From positions 1-19,073 of the forward strand of contig JANWJO010000108.1 in assembly GCA_025449435.1 (NCBI GenBank): a stretch of 19,073 nucleotides of DNA. Reading direction: 5' to 3'. The notes beneath the pieces are model-generated. The model ran no database searches. It had not been told where the DNA came from and worked only from the letters and a program-made list of their open reading frames with translations. The position numbers and the translations under genes are program-made. Numbering within the stretch: position 1 is the stretch's first letter; every line of letters starts with the position of its first letter. The stretch comes from Chloroflexota bacterium (GTDB taxonomy: Bacteria > Chloroflexota > UBA4733). Positions 6,801-14,937 of the stretch are shown here, in pieces.

Positions 6801-9689
6801 CTAGGGTTGCGACGCGCTTGGCAGAGGTCCGAGCGTCGCATAGGAATCCGCCGCCGTGCCTGCTGGGCCGCTCGTGGGTAGGCGGGCGCCGGTCACGGGG
6901 TCGTACAACCCGATCTGGAAGGTCAGCGGTCCAACCGCTGCTTGCACATCGACCGGGTGGGTATCGACGATGACCTGCCCTGGTAGCCATAACGTCGTGG
7001 GCCAGATTCCGCCAGCAGGTGGCCCGTCGTGCTGACCGTGCAACTTGCCATCCGGGCCAACCAGGTGTGTGAACACCGTATATGCAACGTCGGGACTCCC
7101 CAGCGCTTGCCAGTACAGGGTGAGCGTCACCGGGCCGTTCAGTGGCATTTCAGCAGGGACCAGGTCATAGCCGCGCAACTCCGCTACGGACCCAAAGCGC
7201 ACGGTGAGTGGGTGGCTTGGCGTACCAAGCGTGGTTTGGCGGTCGAGTGCCTGGACCGCCACAGTACCGAAATTTATTGTGGAAGCGTTCCCGGTCAGCG
7301 TGAGACTCGCCGTCTGGCTGCCTGCCCGGCCCGAGATCAAGAGGAGATGCCGGACCCCAATGATGCTGCCAACGGGCAGTTGGTCAAGTAGCGCCGCCGC
7401 CGGTACCGGCTCGCTATCAGTAGCTTGCACGCCAGCCAGCGACAGTTTGGGGTCTCGCACCTGGGCGCCAACCTTCTGGTAGTACAGCGTGGTTTCGAAT
7501 CCGCTTCCGGCTGTCACGCTGCGCGACGGAATGTCCACGCCGACTAGATTGAGTCCGTCAGCAACGGTGACCGGCACGGTCTTGCCGGGAACTGCGGCCA
7601 GCAGCGATGCATCGGTGGGCGGCGGTGTGACATGGCCCACGACCAGGCCGCTATCGGTTGCAACGTTCGTACCCGGCGCAGCCGAGACTGGCAACACCGT
7701 TCCGCTATCCACGTCGTATAGATTGGCTGTCACCGTAAGCGATGCCGGAGGAGTTCCGGGCGGTACCGTCACCGTCTCGACGGTATATACCTCGTCGCCG
7801 GCTTGCCAGTCGCTGGTGAAATACCCTAATCCATCCTCTTGCCCCCAACGGTGCCCCGCTGCATCCAGCAGGTGAACGAACACGCTGAGTTTGGCCGTGG
7901 GAACGGCGAGCACTTTCCAGCGCAGCGCCACTCGCACCACGCGCGGTTGAGCCGGGTCGATGTGCACATACACATCCTGAAGCTGAACGATGTTGCCCAA
8001 CTGCGCACGCAGGGGGGTAGGCAGTGGCGCTGCTGCCGCTCCAACTGGCAACCTGTACCAGTGGTAGCGAATGTCACCTGCACTGTCTTTCGGTGCATCG
8101 AGCGCAGCGCCCTGTAGAGCAGCAGACGCTTCCGGCGGCACGTCGAACGTGTGCGCGAACGCGTACACCGCGGGGGCGTTGCTCTGGTGAACCGGCAGGC
8201 CCTTACGTGCATCAAACCAGGTGATGCGCGGCAGTGCATCTGGCGCAAGGAAGACGATGGTGGGATGCTTGAGGTATTCGGTTGCAACATATAGTTGCAC
8301 CGATGCCGGCTCGCTCTCTAACCGGTACGCCAAGTCGGCCACGTCACCATGCAGCCAGTAATAGGTTTGGGGATTAGGCGCCCAGATGACAAAGTAGCTG
8401 ATGGCCGTGGCGATGCCTTCCGCCACAATGAGCGCCGTCGCCAGCGCAGCTCCGGTATGGTTGGGCAATGGCCAGCGCCGCTTGAATAGCGCCCATAGCG
8501 CCAGAAACCCCACGGCTGGCAGCGTACACACCACCGGGACGGTGGCGAAGGTGTGCAAGGTCTCCGGCGGGTCGGTCGTAATCATGCCGGGGATGATCAT
8601 CACGACAAACCAGATCAGCAGGAGCGCCGCGCCGTCGGGTGGCAATTCGGCTGGCGCTGCCGTGACTCCCGGCCGCTGCGGGGCATCCCGCTCCGAAGTG
8701 TTGCTTGCTACGGAAGCTCGCCCGCGCCGCTGCACCATGAGCCAGATGCACAGCACGGCGCCGGCGTACAGTCCGGCGGACATGAGCGGATCGAAAATCG
8801 GCTTGCCGGACAGGTTGTACTTCCACTGCGGGTCTCCGTGGACGCTAAACATGCCCAGCGTCTTGATGACGCCGGTGAGGACAGTATTGGGATTGTTGCC
8901 CGACACCGTGGGCGACAGCACGACCACCTGACCAACGCGGTTGAGAAATGCGTCTGGGTTATGCAGGAAGTACAGGCCAAGTGGTGCGAAGACCACCAGT
9001 GCTGCAACGCCAACTAGAATGAGCTGGGCAATGCGCCGCCAGTTCAGTTCTCGAACTGCTAGCCAGCCAAACCACAAGGTGACGGCCAGTGGAAATGCCC
9101 GCGCCGTGGAATAGGTGTATAACGACATCCCTACGAACGCGCCGCCGAGCACCAGCCAACGCGCGCTGTGCCGCTGCGTGCCCATCCATAGCGCCCACCA
9201 GGCCAGACATTCGAACAGCGGCAACATGACCGCACGATAGCCCAACCGGCTCACGTGGACATCCCAATACGTCACGGCGAGCACCGCGGCGGCGAACAGC
9301 GCCGTGGTCGAGCCGGCCATGCGCCGCATCAGCAGGTACAACGCGAGTACCGTGGCCGTGCCGAGAACCGCGGACACGACGCGCAGTGCAAACGGTGTCC
9401 GGCCAAAAACAGCCATGCTGAGCGCTTGCAGATACAGGTAGGCCGGCTCCATGCCGTTGCTATCGGTAAAGAACACGGGCAAGTGCGTCCATGTCACCGT
9501 GGCGGCGTCAATGCCACTCCATGCCTCGTCGTAGTGCAGCCCAACGGGGATGGTGGCGAGCAGCGGGAAGCGCAAGAGCACGGCCGCGAGGAACACGCCG
9601 ACCAGGCCAGCAGCGGCCCAGGAGGCGCGCAAGACGGGACGGTGAACACTAGTTGGTGAGGTGGTTTGCGCCACGGCTGCTTCCGGCAT
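6801..9689 (-). CDS. Large GT-C (GT39/ArnT-like) membrane glycosyltransferase with extracytoplasmic beta domains
   Basis: A polytopic membrane protein of about 962 residues. TM1 (25-45) is followed by LHYDEAWSGID, where D54/E55 match the acidic pair of GT-C enzymes (PMT/ArnT superfamily) that transfer sugars from polyprenyl-phosphate donors on the outer face of the membrane. NGMEPAYLYL (78-87) and VSRLGYRAVMLPLFE (146-160) also fit. About ten hydrophobic helices run to roughly residue 480. The rest is a beta-rich extracytoplasmic region with a duplicated domain: copy 1 at about 560-670 and copy 2 at about 825-950, with a weaker related stretch between. I chose ATG at 9689 because it has AGGGGAGG immediately upstream; an in-frame start at 9749 would add 20 residues. 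It is divergent from the sugar isomerase gene and upstream of dapA. Acceptor (protein, lipid or polysaccharide) is unknown. Confidence 0.85.
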   Translation of the reverse strand: MPEAAVAQTTSPTSVHRPVLRASWAAAGLVGVFLAAVLLRFPLLATIPVGLHYDEAWSGIDAATVTWTHLPVFFTDSNGMEPAYLYLQALSMAVFGRTPFALRVVSAVLGTATVLALYLLMRRMAGSTTALFAAAVLAVTYWDVHVSRLGYRAVMLPLFECLAWWALWMGTQRHSARWLVLGGAFVGMSLYTYSTARAFPLAVTLWFGWLAVRELNWRRIAQLILVGVAALVVFAPLGLYFLHNPDAFLNRVGQVVVLSPTVSGNNPNTVLTGVIKTLGMFSVHGDPQWKYNLSGKPIFDPLMSAGLYAGAVLCIWLMVQRRGRASVASNTSERDAPQRPGVTAAPAELPPDGAALLLIWFVVMIIPGMITTDPPETLHTFATVPVVCTLPAVGFLALWALFKRRWPLPNHTGAALATALIVAEGIATAISYFVIWAPNPQTYYWLHGDVADLAYRLESEPASVQLYVATEYLKHPTIVFLAPDALPRITWFDARKGLPVHQSNAPAVYAFAHTFDVPPEASAALQGAALDAPKDSAGDIRYHWYRLPVGAAAAPLPTPLRAQLGNIVQLQDVYVHIDPAQPRVVRVALRWKVLAVPTAKLSVFVHLLDAAGHRWGQEDGLGYFTSDWQAGDEVYTVETVTVPPGTPPASLTVTANLYDVDSGTVLPVSAAPGTNVATDSGLVVGHVTPPPTDASLLAAVPGKTVPVTVADGLNLVGVDIPSRSVTAGSGFETTLYYQKVGAQVRDPKLSLAGVQATDSEPVPAAALLDQLPVGSIIGVRHLLLISGRAGSQTASLTLTGNASTINFGTVAVQALDRQTTLGTPSHPLTVRFGSVAELRGYDLVPAEMPLNGPVTLTLYWQALGSPDVAYTVFTHLVGPDGKLHGQHDGPPAGGIWPTTLWLPGQVIVDTHPVDVQAAVGPLTFQIGLYDPVTGARLPTSGPAGTAADSYATLGPLPSASQP

Positions 9690-9722
9690 AACCTCCCCTG
9701 CGCTCGTTGCGCTACCCGCACG

Positions 9723-9728
9723 AGCATA
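9723..9728 (-). promoter_or_regulatory. Weak -10-like hexamer for the GT-C gene
   Basis: The minus-strand hexamer TATGCT lies about 34 nt upstream of the chosen ATG (9689), with only a poor -35-like TTTGGG about 16 nt further up. If used, transcription would begin downstream of the alternative start at 9749, which agrees with starting at 9689. It is a weak match. Confidence 0.25.
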
Positions 9729-9768
9729 ACAGTGCCCCACTGCACCCAAAGCATGGCAGGTTGCTCTA

Positions 9769-9774
9769 TATAAT
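9769..9774 (+). promoter_or_regulatory. Perfect -10 hexamer for the isomerase gene
   Basis: A perfect TATAAT occurs 63 nt upstream of the isomerase ATG in the 147-nt divergent intergenic region, and AT-rich sequence is rare here. No good -35 hexamer lies at 16-18 nt spacing, so strength or regulation cannot be judged. The ribosome site AAAGGGAAG at 9823-9831 supports the ATG at 9837. Confidence 0.45.
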
Positions 9775-9836
9775 CCACTCGGGCCGGTTCAGTCCCCAGC
9801 GGTGAGCCGGATGACCTCGCAGAAAGGGAAGATGCC

Positions 9837-10829
9837 ATGCCACGTCCCGTCACGCTATTTACCGGCCAGTGGGCCGACATGCCTCTTGAGACCGTCGCCC
9901 AGACGGCCTCGGCGTGGGGGTATGACGGGCTCGAACTCGCATCCTGGGGTGATCACTTTGATGTCTTGCGCGCGGCGAAGGACCAAGCCTACTGTGACGA
10001 GCGGCGGGCTCTGCTACAGAGGTACAAGCTCAATGTCTACGCCTTCAGCGTTCACCTCGCCGGGCAGTTGGTCTGTGACGAGCCGCTCGATGCCCGGCAC
10101 GATCAGCTGGTCGGTCCGGATATCAAGGGCAATCCTGCCGCCATGCGTGCCTGGGGCATCGAGATGTGTACCGCCGCCGCCCAGGCTGCCAAAAACCTGG
10201 GTGTGCCCGTGGTGACCGGATTCACCGGCTCGCCCATCTGGCACCTGTGGTTCCCTTTTCCGCCGCAGGTGGCGAGCCAGATTGACGCCGGCTACAAGCT
10301 GTTCGCCGACCGGTGGAACCCCATTTTGGACGAGTTTGGGAAACACGGTATCAAGTTCGCACTGGAAGTACATCCAAGCGAGATTGCCTATGACTTCCAC
10401 AGCGCGCAACGTACCCTGGACGCTATCGGCAACCGGCCTGAGTTCGGCTTCAACTTCGATCCCAGCCATCTGGTGTGGCAGGGAATCGACTCCGCCAAGT
10501 TTGTCCGCCATTTCGCCAATCGCATCTACCACGTACACGTGAAAGACGCCAAGGTATTGGTCGATGGCGAAAGCGGAATCCTATCGTCTCACCTGAACTT
10601 TGGCGATCCCCGGCGCGGCTGGGACTTTGTCTCACCCGGCCACGGTGACGTAAAGTTCGAGCCCATCATCCGCGAACTGAATCGCATTGGCTATGCGGGC
10701 CCGTTGTCCGTGGAGTGGGAAGACAGCGGTATGGACCGCATGCATGGCGCGCCGGAAGCACTACGGCTTGTGCGCACTTGGGACTTTCCGGCCTCCACAA
10801 CGGCATTTGACGAAGCGTTTAAGCGCTGA
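9837..10829 (+). CDS. Sugar phosphate isomerase/epimerase (xylose-isomerase-like TIM barrel)
   Basis: This 330-residue protein belongs to the AP-endonuclease-2 / xylose-isomerase-like superfamily (IolE, IolI, tagatose epimerase and relatives), metal-dependent enzymes that isomerise or epimerise sugars and inositol derivatives. The metal ligands expected at the C-terminal ends of the barrel strands are visible: E177 in FALEVHPSE, D208 in FNFDPSH, H232/H234 in YHVHVKD and E293 or E295 in SVEWEDSGM. WGYDGLEL (27-34) is the usual first-strand motif. The ATG is supported by AAAGGGAAG 5 nt upstream. It is a single gene with its own -10 box, and it ends before the long structured intergenic region. 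Exact substrate is unknown; no transporter or dehydrogenase gene lies beside it. Confidence 0.87.
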   Translation: MPRPVTLFTGQWADMPLETVAQTASAWGYDGLELASWGDHFDVLRAAKDQAYCDERRALLQRYKLNVYAFSVHLAGQLVCDEPLDARHDQLVGPDIKGNPAAMRAWGIEMCTAAAQAAKNLGVPVVTGFTGSPIWHLWFPFPPQVASQIDAGYKLFADRWNPILDEFGKHGIKFALEVHPSEIAYDFHSAQRTLDAIGNRPEFGFNFDPSHLVWQGIDSAKFVRHFANRIYHVHVKDAKVLVDGESGILSSHLNFGDPRRGWDFVSPGHGDVKFEPIIRELNRIGYAGPLSVEWEDSGMDRMHGAPEALRLVRTWDFPASTTAFDEAFKR

Positions 10830-10875
10830 CGTAACGCACTCACCCCGTCGTCCCTCCTCCCCTTTCCCACTAGGA

Positions 10876-10970
10876 TTGTTGGTACCCACAATTGCTTCTG
10901 GGGTGGGGTTTGGCGTGCAGTCCCCGACCCGGAATGCACCTTATCTTCAAGCACAGGTGGGTACCAACAA
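10876..10970. repeat. Perfect 14-bp inverted repeat with inner stem
   Basis: TTGTTGGTACCCAC at 10876-10889 is the exact reverse complement of GTGGGTACCAACAA at 10957-10970. Inside, GGGT-GGGG (10901-10908) pairs with CCCC-g-ACCC (10922-10930) with one bulge and a 13-nt loop. As RNA this would be a long two-tier hairpin; as DNA it could be the termini of a small palindromic or mobile repeat. No direct repeat flanks the arms (GGA and GCC outside), and no known riboswitch core was recognised. Confidence 0.7.
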
Positions 10971-11017
10971 GCCCGCCAGAGGGCGGGCGCACACCCAGGG
11001 GTACCCAGGCTGCTGGG
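10971..11017 (+). other. Two short GC hairpins after the inverted repeat
   Basis: GCCCGCC (10971-10977) pairs with GGCGGGC (10982-10988) around AGAG, starting at the base after the inverted repeat. CCCAG (11004-11008) pairs with CTGGG (11013-11017) around GCTG. Neither is followed by a T-run, so they are poor intrinsic terminators. With the preceding element they form an almost continuous array of hairpins between the isomerase and the AAA+ gene. Confidence 0.5.
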
Positions 11018-11052
11018 GGCGACGTCCCACCTACCCACTGCTTTATGCAACG

Positions 11053-11058
11053 TATACT
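11053..11058 (+). promoter_or_regulatory. Promoter-like -10 (TATACT) before the AAA+/VWA operon
   Basis: TATACT (5 of 6 to consensus) stands in an otherwise GC-rich region, about 210 nt upstream of the AAA+ ATG. No good -35 is present at the usual spacing. The surrounding octamer GTATACTG recurs upstream of hppA at 14931-14938. If used, transcripts would carry a long leader containing the 11127-11154 hairpin. Confidence 0.3.
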
Positions 11059-11270
11059 GTGGGGTGACCGGTGGCGGGCAGGCTCATCGGTGACGGACGT
11101 TCTCATACTAGATTTGGGGACCATCACTGGCAGGCGCGTGAGCGCCAGCGCCAGAAGCCGCTCCACATGGCCGGGCGACCGGCGGCGGGCCGCACTTGAG
11201 ATGCACGGCCGCCAACTAGACAGCGCCAGCTAGAGCGCCGTCAGACCGCACTTAAGGAGTCAACACCGGC

Positions 11271-12671
11271 ATGCCAGGTCGACCACCCAGTACCATCGGC
11301 GAGCTGCGAGCGAGCGGTTACCGCGTCCTCACGGTGAAGGAGGAACTGCGCAAGAACCTCATCGCCAAGATGCGCAATCGTGAGGAGTTGTTCCCCGGGA
11401 TCATTGGCTATGAAACCACGGTGATCCCTCAGATTGAGACTGCCATTCTTTCTGGGCAAGATATCGTGTTGCTCGGCGAACGCGGGCAAGCCAAGACGCG
11501 TATCGCGCGCAGCCTTGTTAACCTCCTCGACGAACTCACACCGGTGATTGCCGGCTGCGAGATAAACGACAGCCCCTATGCGCCGATATGCTCCGTATGC
11601 AAGCAGCGCGTGGCCAGCCAGGGTGAGGCGACGCCTATCGAGTGGATTGCTCGAGACCGGCGCTACGGCGAAAAGCTGGCTACGCCCGACATCACCATTG
11701 CTGACCTCATCGGTGAAGTGGACCCCATCAAAGTCGCCGAGGGCCGCTACCTGTCCGATGAGTTCACGATTCACTACGGGTTGGTGCCGCGGACCAACCG
11801 GGGCGTGTTCTGTATCAACGAGTTGCCGGACTTAGCTGAGCGTATTCAAGTGGGCTTGCTCAACATTATGGAAGAGCGGGACGTGCAGATACGTGGCTAC
11901 AAAGTCCGGCTGCCGCTCGACTTGTACGTGGTGGCCAGCGCTAACCCGGAGGACTACACCAACCGTGGCCGCATTATTACACCGCTGAAGGACCGCATCG
12001 GTTCGCAGATCCGGACGCACTACCCCCTCACCATCGACCATGAGGTCGGCATCATGCGCGCCGAGAGCTCGACGTTCCAGACCGAGGGGCATGAAACCGT
12101 CATGCCTAAGTACCTGTCTGAAATCCTGGCGGAGTTCACGCACCTGGCACGCAAGAATGGCGAGATCAGCCAGCGATCGGGTGTGAGCGTGCGTGTGTCC
12201 ATCTGCAACTACGAGAACGTGCAAAGCAATGCGCTGCGCCGTGCTATCCGGCTCAATGAACGGCAATCCGTGCCACGCATCACCGATTTGCGTGCTGTTG
12301 TCGCATCGACCGCCGGCAAGATCGAACTGGACACCGTGGGCGACACCAAGGAAGACCGCATCATTGAGCGGCTGGTCCAGGGCGCCGTGCTGACGGTGTT
12401 CAACCGGCAGTTTTCAGTGGCTGAGTTCGACGACGTAATCCAAGCCTTCAATGCGGGGACCACATTCGACGTGGCCGAGGACATGCCGTCCTCCTCTTAC
12501 GTCCGGCAGATGGAAGGCCAGCGCGGCTTGCGTGCCGGCGTGGCGAAGTTGCGCGCCCAGGGGAACCCAGCCCAAATTGCCTCAGCCGTCGAATTTGTGC
12601 TCGAAGGGCTCCACCTCAACCGCAAATTGAACAAGGATAAGGGCGAGGGCGGCGCACACTACCGAGCGTAA
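11271..12671 (+). CDS. AAA+ ATPase, magnesium-chelatase-I/MoxR-like
   Basis: The 466-residue product is a AAA+ ATPase of the helix-2-insert class (ChlI/MoxR relatives). The Walker A is GERGQAKT (69-76), the Walker B is GVFCINELPD (178-187, with NE in place of the usual DE), and sensor 1 is VASANPEDY (221-229). Strongly family-specific stretches are LATPDITIADLIGEVDPIK (136-154), HYGLVPRTNRG (168-178) and ITPLKDRIGSQIRTHYP (236-252). An insert holds C96, C107 and C110 (GCEIND, ICSVC), a possible metal or redox site. The ATG is preceded by AAGGAG with an 11-nt spacer. It is followed 45 nt later by a VWA-domain gene, the standard partner. From memory it resembles the mycobacterial Rv0958 family, whose partner is Rv0959. 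Known: such pairs act as chaperone-like remodelling machines. Chlorophyll-type chelation is unlikely because no tetrapyrrole gene is nearby. The target is unknown. Confidence 0.88.
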   Translation: MPGRPPSTIGELRASGYRVLTVKEELRKNLIAKMRNREELFPGIIGYETTVIPQIETAILSGQDIVLLGERGQAKTRIARSLVNLLDELTPVIAGCEINDSPYAPICSVCKQRVASQGEATPIEWIARDRRYGEKLATPDITIADLIGEVDPIKVAEGRYLSDEFTIHYGLVPRTNRGVFCINELPDLAERIQVGLLNIMEERDVQIRGYKVRLPLDLYVVASANPEDYTNRGRIITPLKDRIGSQIRTHYPLTIDHEVGIMRAESSTFQTEGHETVMPKYLSEILAEFTHLARKNGEISQRSGVSVRVSICNYENVQSNALRRAIRLNERQSVPRITDLRAVVASTAGKIELDTVGDTKEDRIIERLVQGAVLTVFNRQFSVAEFDDVIQAFNAGTTFDVAEDMPSSSYVRQMEGQRGLRAGVAKLRAQGNPAQIASAVEFVLEGLHLNRKLNKDKGEGGAHYRA

Positions 12672-12705
12672 CAACGCACGACTTGCACGGCGCATAGATC
12701 AACAC

Positions 12706-12710
12706 GGAGG
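12706..12710 (+). promoter_or_regulatory. Ribosome binding site deciding the VWA gene start
   Basis: GGAGG ends directly before an in-frame GTG (12711) and lies 6 nt before ATG (12717). The spacing makes the ATG the better start. Confidence 0.75.
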
Positions 12711-12716
12711 GTGAGC

Positions 12717-14915
12717 ATGCTGTACCGCTATAAGGCTTGGGACGGCACACAAGAGGTCGAAGCGCTTACCGCTGAAGACCTGATGGATGCGCTCGCCGAA
12801 GACCTGATGAACGATGGTGACCTGCGCAGCGCGCTGGAGCGCTTGCTCCAGCAAGGCGACCAGGGACGCCTGGACAACCGGCTCCAGGGGCTGCGCGACA
12901 TGCTGGAACGGTTGCGCCAGGCGCGCAACGAACAGCTCCAGCAGCACAACCTGAACTCCATCATGGACGACATCAAGAAGCGCCTTGAAGAGATCGTCGA
13001 CATGGAGCGCCAGGGTATTGATCGCCGGCTCGAGCAGGCCGGCATGCAACCACCGCGGCAACAGCAAGCCCCCAGCGACGCTCAGCAGTCAAACCCGGAT
13101 GGCGATGAGTCCCAACAGGGCCAGCAGCAAGCTGGCCGGCAAAGCAACAGCCAGACCGGTCAGCAACACTCTGGTCAAGGCGAGCAGCAAGATGGTCCAG
13201 AACGGCAATTGGGGGCAACAGGGCAGGGGTCGCAAGGGCAACAGGGCACCGCTGACTCTGATCGCCAGCGCCTCGAACGCATGCTGCGCAACCTCACCGA
13301 CCAAAAGCGGGACTTCCTGAATGAGTTGCCAGACGACACCGGCGGGAAAATCCGCAAACTCAATGATTACGAGTTCATGAGCGCCGAAGCGCGCGAGAAG
13401 TTTCAAGAGCTCCTGGCCATGCTGCAGCAGCAAGTAGCCAACCAGTATTTCCAAGGCATGCAGCAGGCTATCCAGGGGATGACGCCTGAAGACATACAAG
13501 CCATGCGCGACATGGTGCGCGACCTCAACAAACTGCTAGAAGCCAAGGCGCAGGGGAAAGAGCCGAACTTCGACGAGTTCATGCAGAAGCACGGCCAGTA
13601 CTTCCCGGGTGTTAATAGCCTCGACGAGCTCCTCCAGCAGCTGTCTCAACGCATGTCCCAGATGCAATCGCTCATGAATAGCTTGAGTGGCCAGCAACGC
13701 AACGATCTCCAGTCTATGCTCGATTCTCTCTTTCGCGACGACCGCTTGCGCTGGGATCTGGCGCAACTCGGCCAGTTGCTCAACCAACTCATGCCCCGGC
13801 AGGGCCAGCGTGGCCGCTACCCATTCAGTGGGGATGAGCCGATGTCCCTGCAAGAAGCCATGCAGATGATGCAGCAGCTACAGGAGATGGACGAACTCGA
13901 ACGGCAGTTGCGGCAGGCTGGGCAAGGTCGCATGGACCGGCTGGACCCCAGCTTAGCTGAGCGCGTGCTTGGGCCGGAGGCGCGCGAGCAATTGGAGCAG
14001 CTGCAGGGCCTCACGCAGCTACTCGAGGAAGCAGGTTACATCAAGCGCAAGGGGGCTGGCTGGGAGCTCACAGCGCGTGGTATCCGGCGCATCGGCCAGA
14101 ACGCCCTACGGGAGATCTTCGCCGACCTGAAGAAGGATCGCATCGGCCAGCACGAAATGGATCGGCAGGGGTCTGCCGGTGAGCGCGTGGACGACAGCAA
14201 GACGTATGAGTTTGGTGATCCGTTCTTGCTGGACCTGCGCGAAACGCTCAGCAACGCCATTACTCGCCAAGGGCCCGGCACGCCGGTCAAGCTCCAAGCC
14301 AGCGACTTCGAGGTCTTCCGCACCGAACAACTGACGCAAGTGAGCACGGTGCTCATGATCGATCTCAGCCGCTCTATGCTGCTGCGCGACTGCTTCACCG
14401 CCGCCAAGCGGGTCGTCCTTGCCCTCAATAGTCTGATCCGCACGCAATACCCGCGCGACACGCTGTACATCGTGGGCTTCTCGGACCGAGCGCGGGAGAT
14501 GAAGCCTGAGGAGCTCTCCGAGATCGACTGGAGCGAGTACGTTTACGGCACGAACTTACAGCACGGTCTGTGGCTGGCCAAGCGGCTCCTGTCTCGCCAC
14601 AAGGCCGGCACGCGTCAGGTGATTGTGATCACCGACGGGGAGCCGACTGCACACATCGAAGATGACGGGAACGTATTCTTTCATTACCCGACCACCTATC
14701 GGACCTATGCCGCCACCATCAAAGAGGTGGTGCGCTGCACCCGCGACCAGATCGTCATCAACACGTTCATGCTCGACAACACGCCGTACCTGGCGCAGTT
14801 CATTAATGAGATGACCAAGATCAACAAGGGTCGCGCCTTCTTCGCCGACCCCGGCCGTCTGGGCGAATACATCCTTGTTGACTACCTGCGGAACAAACGC
14901 AAGCGCGTCGGCTAA
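12717..14915 (+). CDS. VWA-domain protein, partner of the AAA+ ATPase
   Basis: The product has 732 residues. Residues 1-100 are helical and probably coiled-coil (LEERLEEIVDMERQ-like heptads). Residues about 103-185 form a very Gln/Gly/Ser-rich, low-complexity linker. Residues 190-480 are again helical and rich in Gln, Met and Leu (repeated MLQQQ, LQQLSQRM and MMQQLQEM stretches). The C-terminal VWA domain starts near 540, with MIDAS residues D549-x-S551-x-S553 (MIDLSRSM), T612 (YGTNLQHG) and D640 (ITDGEP), so metal-dependent binding should be intact. It follows the AAA+ gene by 45 nt in the same direction, an arrangement seen in MoxR-VWA and chelatase I-D systems, where the VWA protein recruits the substrate to the ATPase ring. 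No signal peptide was seen, so it is cytoplasmic. The client is unknown. Confidence is high for the domain, low for biological role. Confidence 0.88.
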   Translation: MLYRYKAWDGTQEVEALTAEDLMDALAEDLMNDGDLRSALERLLQQGDQGRLDNRLQGLRDMLERLRQARNEQLQQHNLNSIMDDIKKRLEEIVDMERQGIDRRLEQAGMQPPRQQQAPSDAQQSNPDGDESQQGQQQAGRQSNSQTGQQHSGQGEQQDGPERQLGATGQGSQGQQGTADSDRQRLERMLRNLTDQKRDFLNELPDDTGGKIRKLNDYEFMSAEAREKFQELLAMLQQQVANQYFQGMQQAIQGMTPEDIQAMRDMVRDLNKLLEAKAQGKEPNFDEFMQKHGQYFPGVNSLDELLQQLSQRMSQMQSLMNSLSGQQRNDLQSMLDSLFRDDRLRWDLAQLGQLLNQLMPRQGQRGRYPFSGDEPMSLQEAMQMMQQLQEMDELERQLRQAGQGRMDRLDPSLAERVLGPEAREQLEQLQGLTQLLEEAGYIKRKGAGWELTARGIRRIGQNALREIFADLKKDRIGQHEMDRQGSAGERVDDSKTYEFGDPFLLDLRETLSNAITRQGPGTPVKLQASDFEVFRTEQLTQVSTVLMIDLSRSMLLRDCFTAAKRVVLALNSLIRTQYPRDTLYIVGFSDRAREMKPEELSEIDWSEYVYGTNLQHGLWLAKRLLSRHKAGTRQVIVITDGEPTAHIEDDGNVFFHYPTTYRTYAATIKEVVRCTRDQIVINTFMLDNTPYLAQFINEMTKINKGRAFFADPGRLGEYILVDYLRNKRKRVG

Positions 14916-14931
14916 CCGCTAGGCTTGCGTG

Positions 14932-14937
14932 TATACT
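14932..14937 (+). promoter_or_regulatory. Promoter-like TATACT upstream of hppA
   Basis: TATACT, 17 nt after the VWA stop codon, lies within GTATACTG, the same octamer seen before the AAA+ gene. The 250-nt gap to hppA also has TTGACG (14963-14968) 17 nt before TTTAGG (14986-14991), a second weak candidate. I found no convincing small gene in this gap; the 78-codon plus-strand frame there lacks protein-like composition. Confidence 0.3.

Larger units (their letters stand above)
10830..11270. other. 441-nt intergenic region rich in hairpins
   Basis: No convincing gene was seen here. The first 45 nt after the isomerase stop are C- and T-rich. From 10876 to about 11020 there are four nested or consecutive hairpins (listed separately), then a promoter-like TATACT and about 200 nt of leader before the AAA+ gene. 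In the leader a two-part hairpin at 11127-11154 pairs CTGGC with GCCAG and GGCGC with GCGCC around a GTGA tetraloop. The leader ends with AAGGAG at 11254-11259, 11 nt before the ATG. Confidence 0.6.

Noticed and set aside
7490..7510. tRNA T-loop-like sequence (TTCGAATCC)
   Set aside because: It lies inside the GT-C gene, and no acceptor stem or anticodon arm can be folded around it.
13030..13260. CAG/CAA-rich tract as a DNA repeat
   Set aside because: It encodes the Gln-rich linker of the VWA protein with mixed codons and no fixed repeat unit, so it is protein low complexity, not a microsatellite.
11271..14915. Magnesium chelatase for chlorophyll synthesis
   Set aside because: The ATPase-VWA pair resembles chelatase I and D subunits, but there is no large H subunit or any tetrapyrrole gene, and the sequence fits the non-photosynthetic AAA+/VWA pairs better.
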